The notes: generated by a model from the sequence alone, not told the origin. A stretch of DNA of 64,000 nucleotides from CAVVGB01 sp963747715 (GCA_963747715.1 CAVVGB010000008.1:1-64000), one strand, 5' to 3'. Positions 7,883-18,302 are shown, numbered from the stretch's first letter. Program-made: numbers and translations.

Positions 7883-8129
7883 CCGGGGCGCGGCCCCTGA
7901 CGATCCGCCCCGGTTTCGGTGAGTCTGCGTGAACACGGGAATCACCGGAGTCGTCGAGGTTGCCTACCGACGAGCCGAGACATCGCCGCACGCACAGCAG
8001 AGCACGGCCGCTCAATCGACCTCAATGCGAGGCACGCACCGAGGCACGCACGCGGTGCGCATTTCCGGCAATCCTGGCACACCTGACCCGCTCAACCGTG
8101 CGGTTTTCGCTCAACCGTCCCGCTGAGGA

Positions 8130-8202
8130 TGGGCCGGGCAGGACTCGAACCTGCGACCTTGGGATTAAAAGTCCCCTGCTCTGCCAGTTGAGCTACCGGC
8201 CC
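8130..8202 (-). tRNA. tRNA-Lys (TTT)
   Basis: The reverse strand folds into a full cloverleaf: acceptor GGGCCGG/CCGGCCC, D arm GCTC/GAGC, anticodon loop CTTTTAA (anticodon TTT) and a T arm with GGTTCGAGTCC. The 3' discriminator is A and no CCA is encoded. It is divergent from the next tRNA. Confidence 0.95.
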
Positions 8203-8246
8203 GCAAATTCAGTGTAACCAGGGGTCGGCGGTATCCTGAGTGGGCC

Positions 8247-8322
8247 GCCCCCATCGACTAGCGGCCCAGGTCACAGCCCTTTCAAGGCCGTAGCGCGGGT
8301 TCGAATCCCGCTGGGGGCACCA
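8247..8322 (+). tRNA. tRNA-Glu (TTC)
   Basis: Acceptor GCCCCCA pairs with TGGGGGC, the anticodon loop is CTTTCAA (anticodon TTC), the T loop is GGTTCGAATCC, and CCA is encoded at the 3' end. It is followed two bases later by tRNA-Val. Confidence 0.95.
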
Positions 8323-8323
8323 C

Positions 8324-8396
8324 GGGCGGTTAGCTCAGTTGGGAGAGCGCCTGCCTTACAAGCAGGAGGTCGCTGGTTCGAGCCCGGCACCGCCCA
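8324..8396 (+). tRNA. tRNA-Val (TAC)
   Basis: Acceptor GGGCGGT/ACCGCCC, D arm GCTC/GAGC, anticodon loop CTTACAA (anticodon TAC), T arm with GGTTCGAGCCC. Probably co-transcribed with tRNA-Glu. Confidence 0.95.
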
Positions 8397-8400
8397 CCTC

Positions 8401-9115
8401 ATGACTGAGAAAGGTTGGGCTCCTCTCGGAGCGGAGTGGCGTCAAAAGCTTCCGCGCAGCGGTCCGTTCGACCGCGAGCAGATGCTGGTCGAGTTCGCGC
8501 GAGGCAAGCGCGTCGTCCACGTCGGCTTCGTCGATGAGAAGCGGATGGACGACAAGCTCGAGCGGGGGCCGCTGGCTGCACGAGCGGCTGGGCGACGCGG
8601 CCGCCTCGATCGTCGGGCTCGACGTCTCCGAGGAAGGCGTGAAGTGGGCGCGCGAGCACGGGTTCGACGCGCACGTCGTCGACGCACAATCGGCGAACGC
8701 CGTCGCCGAGCTCGGCCTCGAGCCGGCGGACGTCGTGATCGCAGGCGAGGTGATCGAGCATCTCGACGCGCCGGGGCCGTTCCTGCGCGCGATGCCGACG
8801 CTGCTCGCCCCGAACGGCGTCCTCGTCATCACGACGCCGAACGCCTACCGGCTCCTGAACTTTCTCGCGCCGGCCAGCGGCCGTGAGCTAATCCACCCCG
8901 ACCACACGGCCTGGCACAGCCCGCACACGCTCCGCAACCTGCTCGAGCGAAACGGGTGGAAGGTCGAGGGCGCCGCGTACTACCGCAACCCCCCGGGCAG
9001 AGCCGACGGCTGGAAGGGCTCGCTGCTGAACGGCGTGCGCGGGACCCTCGCGCGCGTCGGCCGCCTCGCTCCATACTGGAGTGACGGCCTCGTCGTCTGG
9101 GCCCGCCCGTCCTAG
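8401..9115 (+). CDS. Class I SAM-dependent methyltransferase, one frameshift
   Basis: The gene begins just after tRNA-Val. Motif I is KRVVHVGFVDEKRMDD (a degenerate Gly motif), and after a frame change near 8568 the protein continues with SIVGLDVSEEGVKWAREHG (acidic end of strand 2), ADVVIAGEVIEHLDAPGPFL (strand 4 and the EHL motif) and GVLVITTPNAYRL (strand 5). This pattern is typical of UbiE/glycosyl-linked methyltransferases such as those acting on small molecules or glycans. The substrate is unknown. Length (about 237 residues after correction) is usual. Confidence 0.82.
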
Positions 9116-9694
9116 TTGCGCGGCGCCGTCGAGCGGCCTGAGGGCCTCGCCTACCACGAAGACTTTCTCGACGAGAGCGAGGAGGCTGAGCTTGTGCGCT
9201 TTCTCGAAGGCCTCGACTACCACGAGGTGACGATGCGCGGACAGACCGCCAAGAGGACCGTGCGCCACTACGGGTTCGACTACGGCTACGAGTCATGGCA
9301 GCTGACGCCGACCGATCCGCTACCCGAGGAGCTCTCTGGGCTGAGGGCCCGCGCGGCTCAGTTGGCCGGAGTCGAGCCGGAAGAGCTCGCGGAGATCCTC
9401 GTCTCGCGTTACCCCGCCGGCGCGGGGATCGGCTGGCATCGCGACGCGCCGATGTTCGGCCCGGCCATCGTCGGCGTGTCCCTCGGTGCGCCCGCGCCGC
9501 TTCGCTTCCAGCGGGGCAAGGGTCCCGAGCGGCGCGTCTTCGAGCTCGAGGTCGCGCCGCGCTCGGCCTACGTGCTCTCCGGTGCAGCCCGGTCGGCCTG
9601 GCAGCACAGCATCCCCGCGACGAAGGCCCTGCGCTACTCGATCACCTTCCGCACACTGAGAAACCCGGACCGGTGGTCAACCGAGGCCCGGTAG
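9116..9694 (+). CDS. AlkB-like 2-oxoglutarate/Fe(II) oxygenase
   Basis: A 192-residue protein with the double-stranded beta-helix core: GIGWHRDAPMFGPAIVGVSL holds the HxD iron ligands, SAWQHSIPATKALRYSITFRT holds the distal His and the Arg residues that bind 2-oxoglutarate. AlkB proteins remove methyl groups from damaged bases in DNA or RNA by oxidation. The TTG start abuts the stop of the methyltransferase, so the two are probably co-transcribed. Nucleic-acid repair is the likeliest role, but protein or tRNA substrates are possible. Confidence 0.85.
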   Translation: MRGAVERPEGLAYHEDFLDESEEAELVRFLEGLDYHEVTMRGQTAKRTVRHYGFDYGYESWQLTPTDPLPEELSGLRARAAQLAGVEPEELAEILVSRYPAGAGIGWHRDAPMFGPAIVGVSLGAPAPLRFQRGKGPERRVFELEVAPRSAYVLSGAARSAWQHSIPATKALRYSITFRTLRNPDRWSTEAR

Positions 9695-9708
9695 AATGGC
9701 CCTGTTCT

Positions 9709-9782
<74 letters not shown>

Positions 9783-9815
9783 TTAGGCACTCCCGTACGC
9801 GAAGGGATTGCCCTC

Positions 9816-11066
9816 TTGCGAGCACCCTTGACGGAAAAGACACCACCCGGAGCACCGACGCACAACGCCGACATTCGCGGGCGGGCCGAGAGGCTTCTCG
9901 GCGGACCGCCTCACCGCAGGACCCTCGCCCTCGGGTTCGACGAGAGCACGGCTTCGTCGGCGGAGGTCCTCGTCGAGGGGACCTCGTTCTACCCGCGGAT
10001 GCTCGCCGACATCGCCGCCGCCTCATCCTCCGTCCACATCAATCAGTTCGGCTTCCGGCCGGGTGTCGTCGGAGACCAGTTCGCGGATGCACTGGTCGCC
10101 AAGGCCGCCGAGGGCGTAGCCGTCAGGCTCGTGGTCGACCGGCAAGGCTCCGACCCCGAGCGGAAATCGAAGGCGTTCTACGACCGCCTCACTGCTGCGG
10201 GGATCGAGGTTTGCGTCGTGCGCGCAACGAAGCTTCGCGTCCCCGTCGGACCGCTCGGGAAAGATCGGCGCGGCCCACTGGAACCTGGGCACGCTCGGGC
10301 ACATCGACCATCGCAAGCTGATGGTCGTGGACGGTCGGATCGGATGGGTCGGAGGGGCCGGGATCGAGGACCACTTCCAGGACGGCCGCTTCCACGATCT
10401 CTTCCTCCGGGTTGAGGGCCCCGTGGTGGCACAGCTCCAGCTCGTCTTCCTCGCGAGCTTCCACTGGCTGCGCGGCGAGTTCGGACGCAGCGGAGCTCGA
10501 TTCCCTCTTCCCCTCACTGGAAGGCGGGGCCGACCCGGTCCCGGCCCGCGTTCTGCACAATGCGCCCGGCCGCTACCGGCCGATAACCGACGCGATCGCA
10601 CGGCTGCTCGAGAGCGCGGCCGACACGCTGGACGTCGTGAACCCGTACGTCACCGACCGCAGGATGATCCGGCGAATCGAGCAGGCGGCCCGGCGCGGCG
10701 TCCGTGTGCGCCTCTTCGTTCCGGCGAACGCGAACAACTGGGCGTGCGCCGGAGCGCAGCAGTTCCACCACGCAAAGCTCCTGGACGCCGGCGTGCGCAT
10801 CCTCGAATACCCCACGATGCTGCACGCCAAGGCTTTCGTGCGCGACGGTGAAGAGCTCCTGGCCGGAACGTGCAACCTCGAGGCCTGGAGCCTCAAGCGC
10901 TTCTTCGAGATCGACCTCCAGCTTCGGTCGACCGCGGTCGCGGCCCAGTTCGACGAGCGCTTCAGCGCGCCAGCCGAAGCGGTGTCCGCTCCAGGCCGAC
11001 TGCTGACGGGAGCGAAGGCAACGGGCCAGGGCCGCGGCACTCTCGGCGATCTCCCCACTGCTTTGA
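9816..11066 (+). CDS. Phospholipase D superfamily/cardiolipin synthase-like, three frameshifts
   Basis: Pieces in successive frames give one protein with both HKD motifs: first VHINQFGFRPGVVGDQFADAL and, in another frame, HIDHRKLMVVDGRIGWVGGAG; then, after a further shift, VLHNAPGRYRP and the second motif LHAKAFVRDGEELLAGTCNLE with WSLKRFFEID. Breaks lie near 10250, 10490 and 11010; after the last, the end reads RARAAALSAISPLL, typical of the family. Members transfer phosphatidyl groups (cardiolipin synthesis) or cut phospholipids. There is no obvious N-terminal membrane segment, so it may be peripheral. The TTG start is uncertain. Confidence 0.8.
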
Positions 11067-11067
11067 G

Positions 11068-11502
11068 CTACCCCGGCGGCGGTCGTCGCCGTAGGCGCGT
11101 GAACGGCCACAGCCCGGTGGGGGCGAGGAGCGCGAGGAGGCCTCCGGCACCGGCCAGGTAGGGGCCAGCCTCGATGTTGCCGGCCGAAAGGTTGTCCCAC
11201 CCGATACGTCGGCCGAGCTGCACGACGAACAATGCCGTGACTCCGAGCAGCACGACGCCACCGAGTCGCCGCAAGAACACGAACGGCTCGACCGCCGACA
11301 CCGCGAGGAGCGCGACGGCCCCGGCGACGCTCACGAGAGGAACCCCGAGGCTGACGCCATCGGTCGCGTCCTTGTCCCACAGGAACTGCAACGGGACGTC
11401 GAAGCTGTCGTCGTACCCGTCCCATGCGACGAAGCAGGAGATGAGCGCGAGCACGCCGCCGAGGAGGGCGACTGGCGACGGTTCGAGCACACGCGATCTC
11501 AT
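11068..11502 (-). CDS. Four-helix membrane protein, hypothetical
   Basis: A 144-residue protein with four hydrophobic segments: PVALLGGVLALISCFVAW, VPLVSVAGAVALLAVSAV, LGGVVLLGVTALFVVQLG and YLAGAGGLLALLAPTGLW. An acidic loop (YDDSFDVP and DKDATDG) lies between the first two, probably outside. It converges with the phospholipase D-type gene. Family unknown. Confidence 0.65.
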   Translation of the reverse strand: MRSRVLEPSPVALLGGVLALISCFVAWDGYDDSFDVPLQFLWDKDATDGVSLGVPLVSVAGAVALLAVSAVEPFVFLRRLGGVVLLGVTALFVVQLGRRIGWDNLSAGNIEAGPYLAGAGGLLALLAPTGLWPFTRLRRRPPPG

Positions 11503-11521
11503 GGCGCACCGAGCCTTTCAG

Positions 11522-11572
11522 ATGGAGAGCGGCGGTTCGGGCGGGTCCGAGGATTCGAATTGGGCTCTCCAT
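11522..11572. terminator. Inverted repeat between minus-strand genes
   Basis: ATGGAGAGC (11522-11530) pairs with GCTCTCCAT (11564-11572). It lies after the stop of the CPBP gene, so it may terminate that transcript. No U tract follows. Confidence 0.35.
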
Positions 11573-11581
11573 GATTCGGTC

Positions 11582-12374
11582 CTAGGCGACGAGCGTGAGT
11601 ATGAGGATCGCGAGGACGACGCTCTGGGCGCTGTGCACCGCGATTCCGATCCAGGCGCTCCGGTACCGCTTGGTCGGGTAAGCGAGGAAGAACGTGTCGA
11701 GCAGTGTCGCCGGCATCCCCCACGGCACGTGCAGGTGGTAGCCCGTGAAAAGGAGGCCATTGGCGACCCAGTCGCCGCGGCCGAACGCGCCGTTCATGCG
11801 CGGAAGGAGGAACCCGCGGAAGAGGAGCTCCTCGCCGAGCACGGTGTTGAAGAGGAAGTTGACGAGGATCAGGGCGTACCAACCCCAGGCGCCGCTCAGG
11901 AACGCCTTGCCGACGTCCGACTCGACGAGCGTCACGAAGTCGCGATTCTCCGGGGCGGCGATCGCCGGGACCACCTCATGCGCCAGACCGAACAACAGGA
12001 TCAGCGGGATGAGGATCAGCCACAGCCGGCCGCCGACGACGGCCGCTGCGCGGGCTACGCGGGGACTTCAGCCAGAGCGCATCTCGAACCGTCGACCACC
12101 GAAGCGTGCCCTGCTCGCGTCGGACGAGAACGGCAACGAGGAGGAACTGCCAGACGAGGCCGACCGTCAGAGAGATGTAGAGCGCCTTTGCCATCGGCAC
12201 GATGCCGTCGCCGCCGAACCGGTCCGCGAGCACCGGCGTGACGAGCCAGGCGAGCGCAGCCATCGGCAGGGCGGCGGCAGCCCAGACGGCGACGATCCGG
12301 GAAACCGAGTACTGCGGAATCTCCACGCTCGCATCCGCCGCAGCGGCGCGACTCACTGGGAGCGAAACGTCCAT
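11582..12374 (-). CDS. CPBP family intramembrane metalloprotease, one frameshift
   Basis: The ATG at 12374 has an AAGGAGG ribosome-binding site. The N-terminal half (to about 12060) holds two membrane helices (IVAVWAAAALPMAALAWLV and ALYISLTVGLVWQFLLVAVL). After a frame change come GRLWLILIPLILLFGLAHEV, EELLFRGFLLPRM (the EExxxR signature) and FTGYHLHVPWG with the metal-binding His, then HSAQSVVLA. CPBP (Abi) proteins are membrane proteases related to Rce1; bacterial roles include immunity to bacteriocins and cell-envelope processing. Its neighbour is a divergent two-component system. Confidence 0.82.
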
Positions 12375-12483
12375 CCCGAAACCTCCTTGCCTGTCGAGTG
12401 CATGCCTCGACGCTAGGAGGCCGCTGGCGAAGGCGCATCGTCGCAAGGCCGGATTCGAGCTCGGAACTAGGCGATGATTTCGA

Positions 12484-12501
12484 CTCCTACTCAGGTAGGA
12501 G
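12484..12501. promoter_or_regulatory. Perfect 7-bp inverted repeat in divergent promoter region
   Basis: CTCCTAC, four bases (TCAG), then GTAGGAG. It lies between the start of the CPBP gene and the histidine kinase. Such a palindrome could be an operator for the response regulator encoded downstream, or a hairpin in the kinase leader. Inference only. Confidence 0.35.
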
Positions 12502-12534
12502 GCGGCGAGCCAGGAGGTGCAGTACCTTCAACGC

Positions 12535-13709
12535 GTGAGCCGGATCAGGCACGTCGCGCGCGAGTACTGGTTCGAGCTTCTGGTCGCGTTTCTCGCGGTT
12601 GCGGGCATGGTCGAACTCGTGGTCCGGACGCGATTCGCCGGGCGCGCCGACGACGACACTCTGGTTCGCCATACCCGCGGTGGGGATCATGGTGTCGACG
12701 CTGTTCGCGCGCCGGCGCTTTCCCTTCGCGGCGCCGGCGGGCTACTGGCTCCTGGCGACGGCGCTCACGTTCGTCGACGGAGCTGCTGATCGCGTTCGTC
12801 GCCAGCCTCGGCGTCGTCGGCCTGGCTTCCGCGTTCATGCTCGGGAACCTGCGCGACAGCCGAAAGGCGGGCATCGGCCTGGGCATCATCCTCGGCTGCA
12901 TCGTCACCGTCGTCGTCAACATCCCCGGTGCGCAGTCCACCGGCGACCTCGTCTTCATCGCCCTCCGGTTCGTCGTCGCCTGGGTTGCGCGGCTATGCCC
13001 TCCGCGAACGGGCCGAGCAGGCCGAGGCCGCCGAGGAACGCGCGACCCGGGCCGAGCGCGAGCGTGAGGCGGCGGCACGCGTCGCGGTAGCGGAGGAGCG
13101 CTGCGCGGATCGCGCGCGAGCTCCACGACATCGTCGCCCACGCCGTCAGCGTCATGGTGCTTCAGGTCGGCGCCGTCAGGCACAAGCTCCCCGCTGCGCT
13201 CGCCGAGGACCGCGACGCGCTCAAGGCCGTTGAGCGCGCCGGCCGCACGGCGCTTGACCGAGATGCGCCGTCTCCTCGCCGCCATGCGGCCAGACGGGGA
13301 CGAAGCCGAACTCGTGCCGCAGCCCGGCCTCGACGGCCTCGACTCACTCTTGGAACAGATCGGCCGCGCCGGCCTGCCCGTTCAGCTGCATGTCGACGGC
13401 GACCGTTCCCGCTTCCGCGCGGCGATCGACCTCTCCGCCTATCGCATCGTCCAGGAAGGCCTGACCAACGCGCTCAAGCACGCGCGCGCCAGCAGCGCGG
13501 ACGTGACCGTTCGCTATCGCGGCCGACGAGCTCCAGCTCGAGGTGCGCGACGACGGCCGGGAAGCGCGACGAGCGACGGCCTCGGTCACGGGCTCGTCGG
13601 CGTCCGCGAACGCGTCAAGATCTACGGCGGTGAGATGACCGCAGGAACGTACAACCGGAGGCGGCTTCGTCCTCAGCACACGCCTTCCGCTCGGCGGCGA
13701 CGATCATGA
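12535..13709 (+). CDS. NarL-type sensor histidine kinase, many frameshifts
   Basis: Read through at least seven frame changes, one protein emerges: a membrane N-terminus (YWFELLVAFLAVAGMVELVV, LWFAIPAVGIMVSTLFARRR, LLIAFVASLGVVGLASAFML, GIILGCIVTVVVNIP), a coiled segment (RAEQAEAAEERATRA), the HisKA_3 box ARELHDIVAHAVSVMVLQ with the phosphorylated His, and an ATPase domain (YRIVQEGLTNALKHA; GHGLVGVRERVKIYGG). Such kinases sense membrane or envelope signals. The stop overlaps the regulator ATG (ATGA). Two candidate starts (GTG at 12517 and 12535) exist; a GGAGG site fits neither well. The number of indels makes this the most damaged gene here. Confidence 0.75.
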
Positions 13710-14350
13710 CGATCCGCGTGCTCGTCGCCGACGACCAGTCGATGGTCCGCGCCGGCTTTCGCATGCTGCTCGCAGGCGAGGAAGACATCGAAGTCGTGGC
13801 CGAGGCGAGCAACGGGCTCGAGGCGGTAGACAAGGCCGCCCGTTTCCATCCGGACGTCGTCCTGATGGACATCCGCATGCCCGAGCTCGACGGGCTCCAG
13901 GCGACGCGGCGCATCCTCGCAGCCGACAACGACGCCCGGATTCTGATTCTCACGACCTTCGACCTCGACGAATACGTCTACGAGGCGTTCCGCGCCGGCG
14001 CCAGCGGCTTCGTCCTCAAGGACGACTCGCCCGAGCAGCTGATCGCCGCGATCCGCACGGTTGCCGCCGGCGACGCGCTTCTCTCACCGACGATCACGAA
14101 GACGCGTGATCGAAAAGTTCGCCCGCACTCCCCGGCCGCCGCGCCCCGAAGGAGCTCGACGACCTCAGTGAGCGCGAGCAGGACGTCTTTCGCCTGATGA
14201 CCCGCGGGCTTTCGAACGGGGAGATCGCACAAGAGCTCTACATCAGCGAGACGACCGTCAAGACGCACGTCACGCACATCCTCCAGAAGCTCAATCTGCG
14301 CGACCGCGTCCAGGCCGTCGTGCTCGCCCACCAGACGGGGCTCTTCGATC
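13706..14350 (+). CDS. NarL/LuxR-type response regulator, frameshifted
   Basis: The receiver domain (RVLVADDQSMVRAGFRMLL, VVLMDIRMPELDG with the phospho-Asp, LILTTFDLDEYVYEAF, FVLKDD) is intact to about 14100. After a frame change the protein continues RPKELDDLSEREQDVFRLM, GLSNGEIAQELYISETTVKT and HILQKLNLRDRVQAVVLAHQTG, a LuxR-type helix-turn-helix. It overlaps the kinase by four bases and is its evident partner. The 3' end is not resolved because a second shift probably lies near 14340. Confidence 0.82.
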
Positions 14351-14353
14351 GGC

Positions 14354-15339
14354 ATGGGACGGATACGGCCTCGAGGAGGCGCGCCGCATCGCCGTGCGTG
14401 CGCAGCTGTCTCGACGGGTCGGCGCGCGACGTGCTCGACACGGTGCGACGGCTCGGGTTTCTCAGCTCGATCCCATCGCAACGGTTGCGACGCCCCAGCA
14501 ACTCGTCCTTTGGAGCCGTCTGGGCCCGTTCGACACGGCCGAGCTCGAACGCCTCGTGGCGAATCGCCAGCTTTCGAATGGAACGCGTTCCTCTGGCCGG
14601 CCGACGTGCTGCGGCATTCATCCGTGCGCGCATGCGACCAACGCGCAATGCGCCGACGACCGCCTGGGAGCGACACCGCCGCGACTTCCTGCGCGAGAAC
14701 GCGGCTTCCGCCGCTTGACGTCCTGCGCGAGCTCGAGCGCCGTGGCCCGCTCCTCAGCCGCGAGCTCGAAGACCGCTCCGTGCAGGGCCGGCGTGACCAT
14801 CGCTGGTTCGGGCGCGCCGCGTCACCGACATGCTCACGATCCTCCACCTGCGCGGCGAGGTGGCGATCGTCGGCCGGCGGACGGGCCAGCGCCTGTGGGA
14901 CCTGGCGGAACGCTGGTATCCCGAGTCTGAGGTGCCGCCGCTCGAGGAGGCGGAGCGTGAGCTCGAGGAGCGCCGCTCTCGCTCGCTCGGAGTGAGGCTC
15001 GAGAAGGGCGAATGGCGCGCGCACCCGGACGCGAGCGACACACCCGTCGGCGACCGCGTCACGCTCCTCTCCCCCTTCGACCGCCTCATCCACGATCGCG
15101 ACCGGACCGAGGCGCTGTTCGGCTTTCACTACCGCCTCGAGATGTACGTGCCGAAGGCGAAGCGCGAGTACGGCTACTACGTGCTTCCGATCCTCGCCGG
15201 CGACCGCCTGGTCGGACGCGTCGAGCCGCGCTTCGACCGCAAGACGAAGACGCTCGACGTGCTCGGGGCGTGGGGAGACACGTCGCGCCTGGACGAAGCG
15301 CTCGCCGAGCTCGAGACGTTCTTGCAGCGCGCGCGCTAG
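14354..15339 (+). CDS. HTH_42 (YcaQ-like) winged-helix protein, frameshifted
   Basis: Reconstructed across at least four frame changes: GYGLEEARRIAVRAQL, DVLDTVRRLGFL, QLDPIATVATPQQLVLWSRL, GPFDTAELERLV, FEWNAFLWP, then TDMLTILHLRGEVAIVGRRT and a conserved C-terminus GFHYRLEMYVPKAKREYGYY, VLPILAGDRLVGRVEPRFDR. This is the HTH_42/YcaQ family; characterised members are DNA glycosylases acting on interstrand cross-links. The likely start is the ATG at 14354 with one surplus G. It converges with the EamA gene, and their stops share CTAG. Confidence 0.78.
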
Positions 15340-16195
15340 CGCGTGGCGCCGACGAGTGCCCCGCCCGCGACGACGAGGAGCGAGACCAACAGGAGGCGCC
15401 GCCCCACGAGCTCGCTCCGCCCGAGGAAGAGGCGGCGAACACGACCGTCCAGAGCACGCCGGTACCGGCGAGCGGCGCGACGACGCTGACTCGGGCCCGT
15501 TCGAGAGCGGCGAAGAGGAACACGTGCGCGAGCGCCGTCACGACCCCGGAGCTCGCAAAGAGCGGGCCGGCGACGCGCAGCCGGCGCACGGCCGCCGCCG
15601 GCCGGCGCAGAAGGTTCGCCAGCAGGACGATCGACGCGCCGAGCATGAGCGTCGCCGTCTGGGCGAGCGCGTCCACGTCGGCACCCTCGCCCAGCTCTCG
15701 CGCCACGTTGTCCCGCACGCCGAAGGCGAACGCGACGGTCACTGCAAGGACAGCGCCGTAGGCGCGAAAGTAGATCGGGCGCTCCCGCTCCCAGGCCAGC
15801 GCGACGCCGCCGGCGACGACGAGGAGCGTCCCCAAGACGACCGGCCAGGTCAGCGGATCGTCGAACACGGCGATCGCGATCAGCACGGAGAAGAGCGGGG
15901 CCATGCCGAAGAGGACTCCGGCACGGGAAGCTCCCGCCGCCTGCACCGCGTACACGACGAGTGCCTGCGTCATCCCGGGGACGAAGGCTCCGAGCACCGC
16001 GAACGGCCAGAGGTCGCGCGCGTAGAAACTGCTCCCCGCTACGAGAGCGATGATGAGGACGAGCGCGAAGGCGACGGTCACGATCACAGCCGAGCCCGCG
16101 GCCACGTCGGAGCCGCGCTCCAGGGCGCGGCGAACAGTGATGTTCAGAGCGCCGAAGAAGACTCCGGCGAGACACGCAAAGAGGACGCCAGTCAC
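15336..16195 (-). CDS. EamA/DMT-type transporter, one frameshift
   Basis: Ten hydrophobic segments in two repeats of five, typical of the EamA (drug/metabolite transporter) family: GVLFACLAGVFFGALNITV, AVIVTVAFALVLIIALVA, AVLGAFVPGMTQALVVYAV and others, ending after a frame change near 15420 with LLLVSLLVVAGGALVGATR. The GTG start at 16195 is chosen by homology to the usual first helix. The upstream histidine kinase runs into it in frame with no stop between, so the raw reading is a fusion (see findings). The substrate is unknown; metabolite export is usual. Confidence 0.75.
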
Positions 16196-17515
16196 GGGTG
16201 AGCCCGTGAGCGCTGCCTTACGCGACGCGATCGAGAGCCAGACGTCGGCGCCGCCGCCTTCGCGGTTGACGGCGTAGGCGCCGCCCCCGTGCGCCTTCGC
16301 GATCGTCGACGCGATGGCAAGGCCGAGACCGGCGCCGGCACCGGTACGTGCGGAGTCGGCGCGCGTAAAGCGTTCGAAGGCACGGGGCAGGAAGTCGGCC
16401 GGAAAGCCTTTCCCTTCGTCGATCACGTGCAGTTCGACGAATCCGTTCACTTCGGCGGCGCTCAAGCGAATCGCTCCCGATCCGTGCCGGAGGGCGTTGT
16501 CGACGACGTTCCCGAGCGCCTGCTCGAGACGAGCTGCGTCGGCGTCGACGAGAAGCCCCTCGCGAGCGTCGATCTCGATCGCGCGCCCGCCGGCCCCGTA
16601 CCGCTTCGCTACACGCGCGAGTAACTCCGGAACCAGAACGCGCTCGCGGCGCAGCGGCAACTCCCCGCGGTCCGAGCGAGCCAGCACGAGCAGGTCTTCG
16701 GCCAGCCGCGAGAGGCGGTCGGTCTCCGTCGCGGCGGATCGCAGCGACTGCTCGAGCTCCTGCGTCGTTCGCGGCCGGCGGAGCGCCAGCTCGAGCTCCG
16801 TTTTCAGAAGCGCAAGGGGCGTGCGCAACTCATGACTTGCGTCGGCGACGAACGACCGCTCCCGCTCGAGCGCCCGCTCGAGACGCCCGAGCATCTCGTT
16901 CAGCGTCTCCGCCAGGCGTGCAATTTCGTCGCGGGCCGCAGGAACAGGCAAGCGCCGTCCGGGTTCGGCCGCTGAAATTACGTCGGCCTCCGCGCGCATG
17001 CCCTCGACGGGTCGCAGAGCGGCAGTACCGATCCCGTAGCCGAGCAGCGAGGCAAGCAGCAACGCAACCGGTCCGATGATGAAGAGCTCACCGAGCAGGC
17101 CGGCGAGGGCCTCGTCGCGCTCTTCGAGCGAGGCACCGACGGCGAGGATGCCTCCGTCGGGAAGGGGTGTCAGCAGAAGGCGCACGGAACCTTCAACGCC
17201 TGCGACCTCGTCGCGCTCCACGGTCAACTGTCCGCCGGCCGCTCGCACCCGTTCGTCCGGCGTCACGAGCGGGTCGTCGGGAGACAGCACGGTCGCGAAG
17301 GTCTCGTCACCCGCTGCGCCTCCGGCGAGCGCGGAGGGGTTGTCCGCAACGACCGGCGCAAGCTCGGCAGCCCGAGCTTGCAGGTTTTCGTCGATCGTCT
17401 CGTCGAGCGACGAGCCGAGGCGGAAGTAGAGAAACGCGCCCATGGCGGCGAGCACGATCGCCATCGCGAGCGCGAAGGCGAGCGTCAGGCGAAGCCGGAT
17501 CGGCAGCCGGCTCAT
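16196..17515 (-). CDS. OmpR-partner sensor histidine kinase
   Basis: About 440 residues. First membrane helix LTLAFALAMAIVLAAMGAFL, an extracytoplasmic region of about 125 residues, second helix FIIGPVALLLASLLGYG, HAMP, HisKA box RSFVADASHELRTPLALLK, and ATPase motifs GNVVDNALRHG, DEGKGFPADF, AGAGLGLAIASTIAKAHGG. The ATG overlaps the stop of the response regulator (ATGA). The reading frame does not end at the expected end of the ATPase domain but continues into the transporter. It is one of the few long genes in this stretch without an internal frameshift. The neighbouring PepSY protein suggests an envelope signal. Confidence 0.88.
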
Positions 17516-18186
17516 GACTCGCGCCGTAGCCGGTAGCCCGCCCCTCGCACCGTCTCGAGCGAGGAGCGCCCGAACGGCCGGTCGACCTTCTCGCGGAGGT
17601 AGCGCACGTAGACGTCGACCACGTTCGAGCGGTTCTCGTACCGTAGTCCCAGCAGTGCTCGAGCAGCTGGTAGCGGGAGAGCACTTCGCCCGGACGGCGC
17701 ATGAACGTCTCGAGCAGCGCGAACTCCTTCGCCGACAGGTCGATCTCCGTGCCGTCGCGCCAACCTGTCGCGTGGCCGGGTCGAGGCGCAGGTCCCCCAC
17801 CTCGATGACCGCCGGCCGCTCGAGCGGCGGACGACGCGCGAGCGCGCGCAGGCGGGCGAGGAGCTCTGCGAACGAGAACGGCTTGGTGAGGTAGTCGTCC
17901 GCGCCGGCGTCGAGACCCTGCGACCCGGTCCTCGACCGCGTCTCGCGCCGTCAGCATCAGAACCGGCGCCCATCTACCCGCCTCGCGGAGACGGCGGCAC
18001 ACGCTCGAAGCCGTCCGTCCCCGGCAGCATGACGTCGAGCACGATCGCGTCGTACTCGGTGGCCGCGGCCATCCAGAGCGCATCGTCACCCGTGCGGGCC
18101 ACGTCGGCGGAGAGGCCCTCTTCGACCAGGCCGCGCCGGAGGAGCGCCGCCATCTTGACGTCGTCCTCGACGACCAGAACCCGCAT
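17512..18186 (-). CDS. OmpR/PhoB-type response regulator, several frameshifts
   Basis: Pieces: MRVLVVEDDVKMAALLRRGL, YDAIVLDVMLPGTDGFE (phospho-Asp), VCRRLREAGRWAPVLMLTAR, a DAGADDYLTKPF-like block, then a winged helix: EIDLSAKEFALLETFMRRPG, EVLSRYQLLEHCWD, YENRSNVVDVYVRYLREKVD and VRGAGYRLRRES. Four or more frame changes interrupt it. It pairs with the kinase that follows on the same strand, which overlaps it by four bases. It is divergent from a PepSY gene, a common target of such systems. Confidence 0.85.
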
Positions 18187-18302
18187 GCCCACATTGTGGT
18201 CCGGAAGATGAGAGCGAGATGAGAAGTAAGGCTTGGGCTCTCTCATGGTCGTTTCACACGACCGGGCTACCTTGGGGCCGTACGCCGATGGGAGGAGGTT
18301 CG
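18187..18302. promoter_or_regulatory. Divergent promoter region, two-component system versus PepSY gene
   Basis: The 116 bases between the response-regulator ATG and the PepSY ATG must hold both promoters. A purine-rich GGGAGGAGG ribosome-binding site precedes the PepSY start. Neither -35/-10 pair is convincing, and I see no clear direct repeats. Confidence 0.4.

Noticed and set aside
15086..17800. A single 904-residue minus-strand reading frame
   Set aside because: It joins part of a response regulator read out of frame, a kinase, a transporter and an out-of-frame tail. Protein motifs show separate genes.
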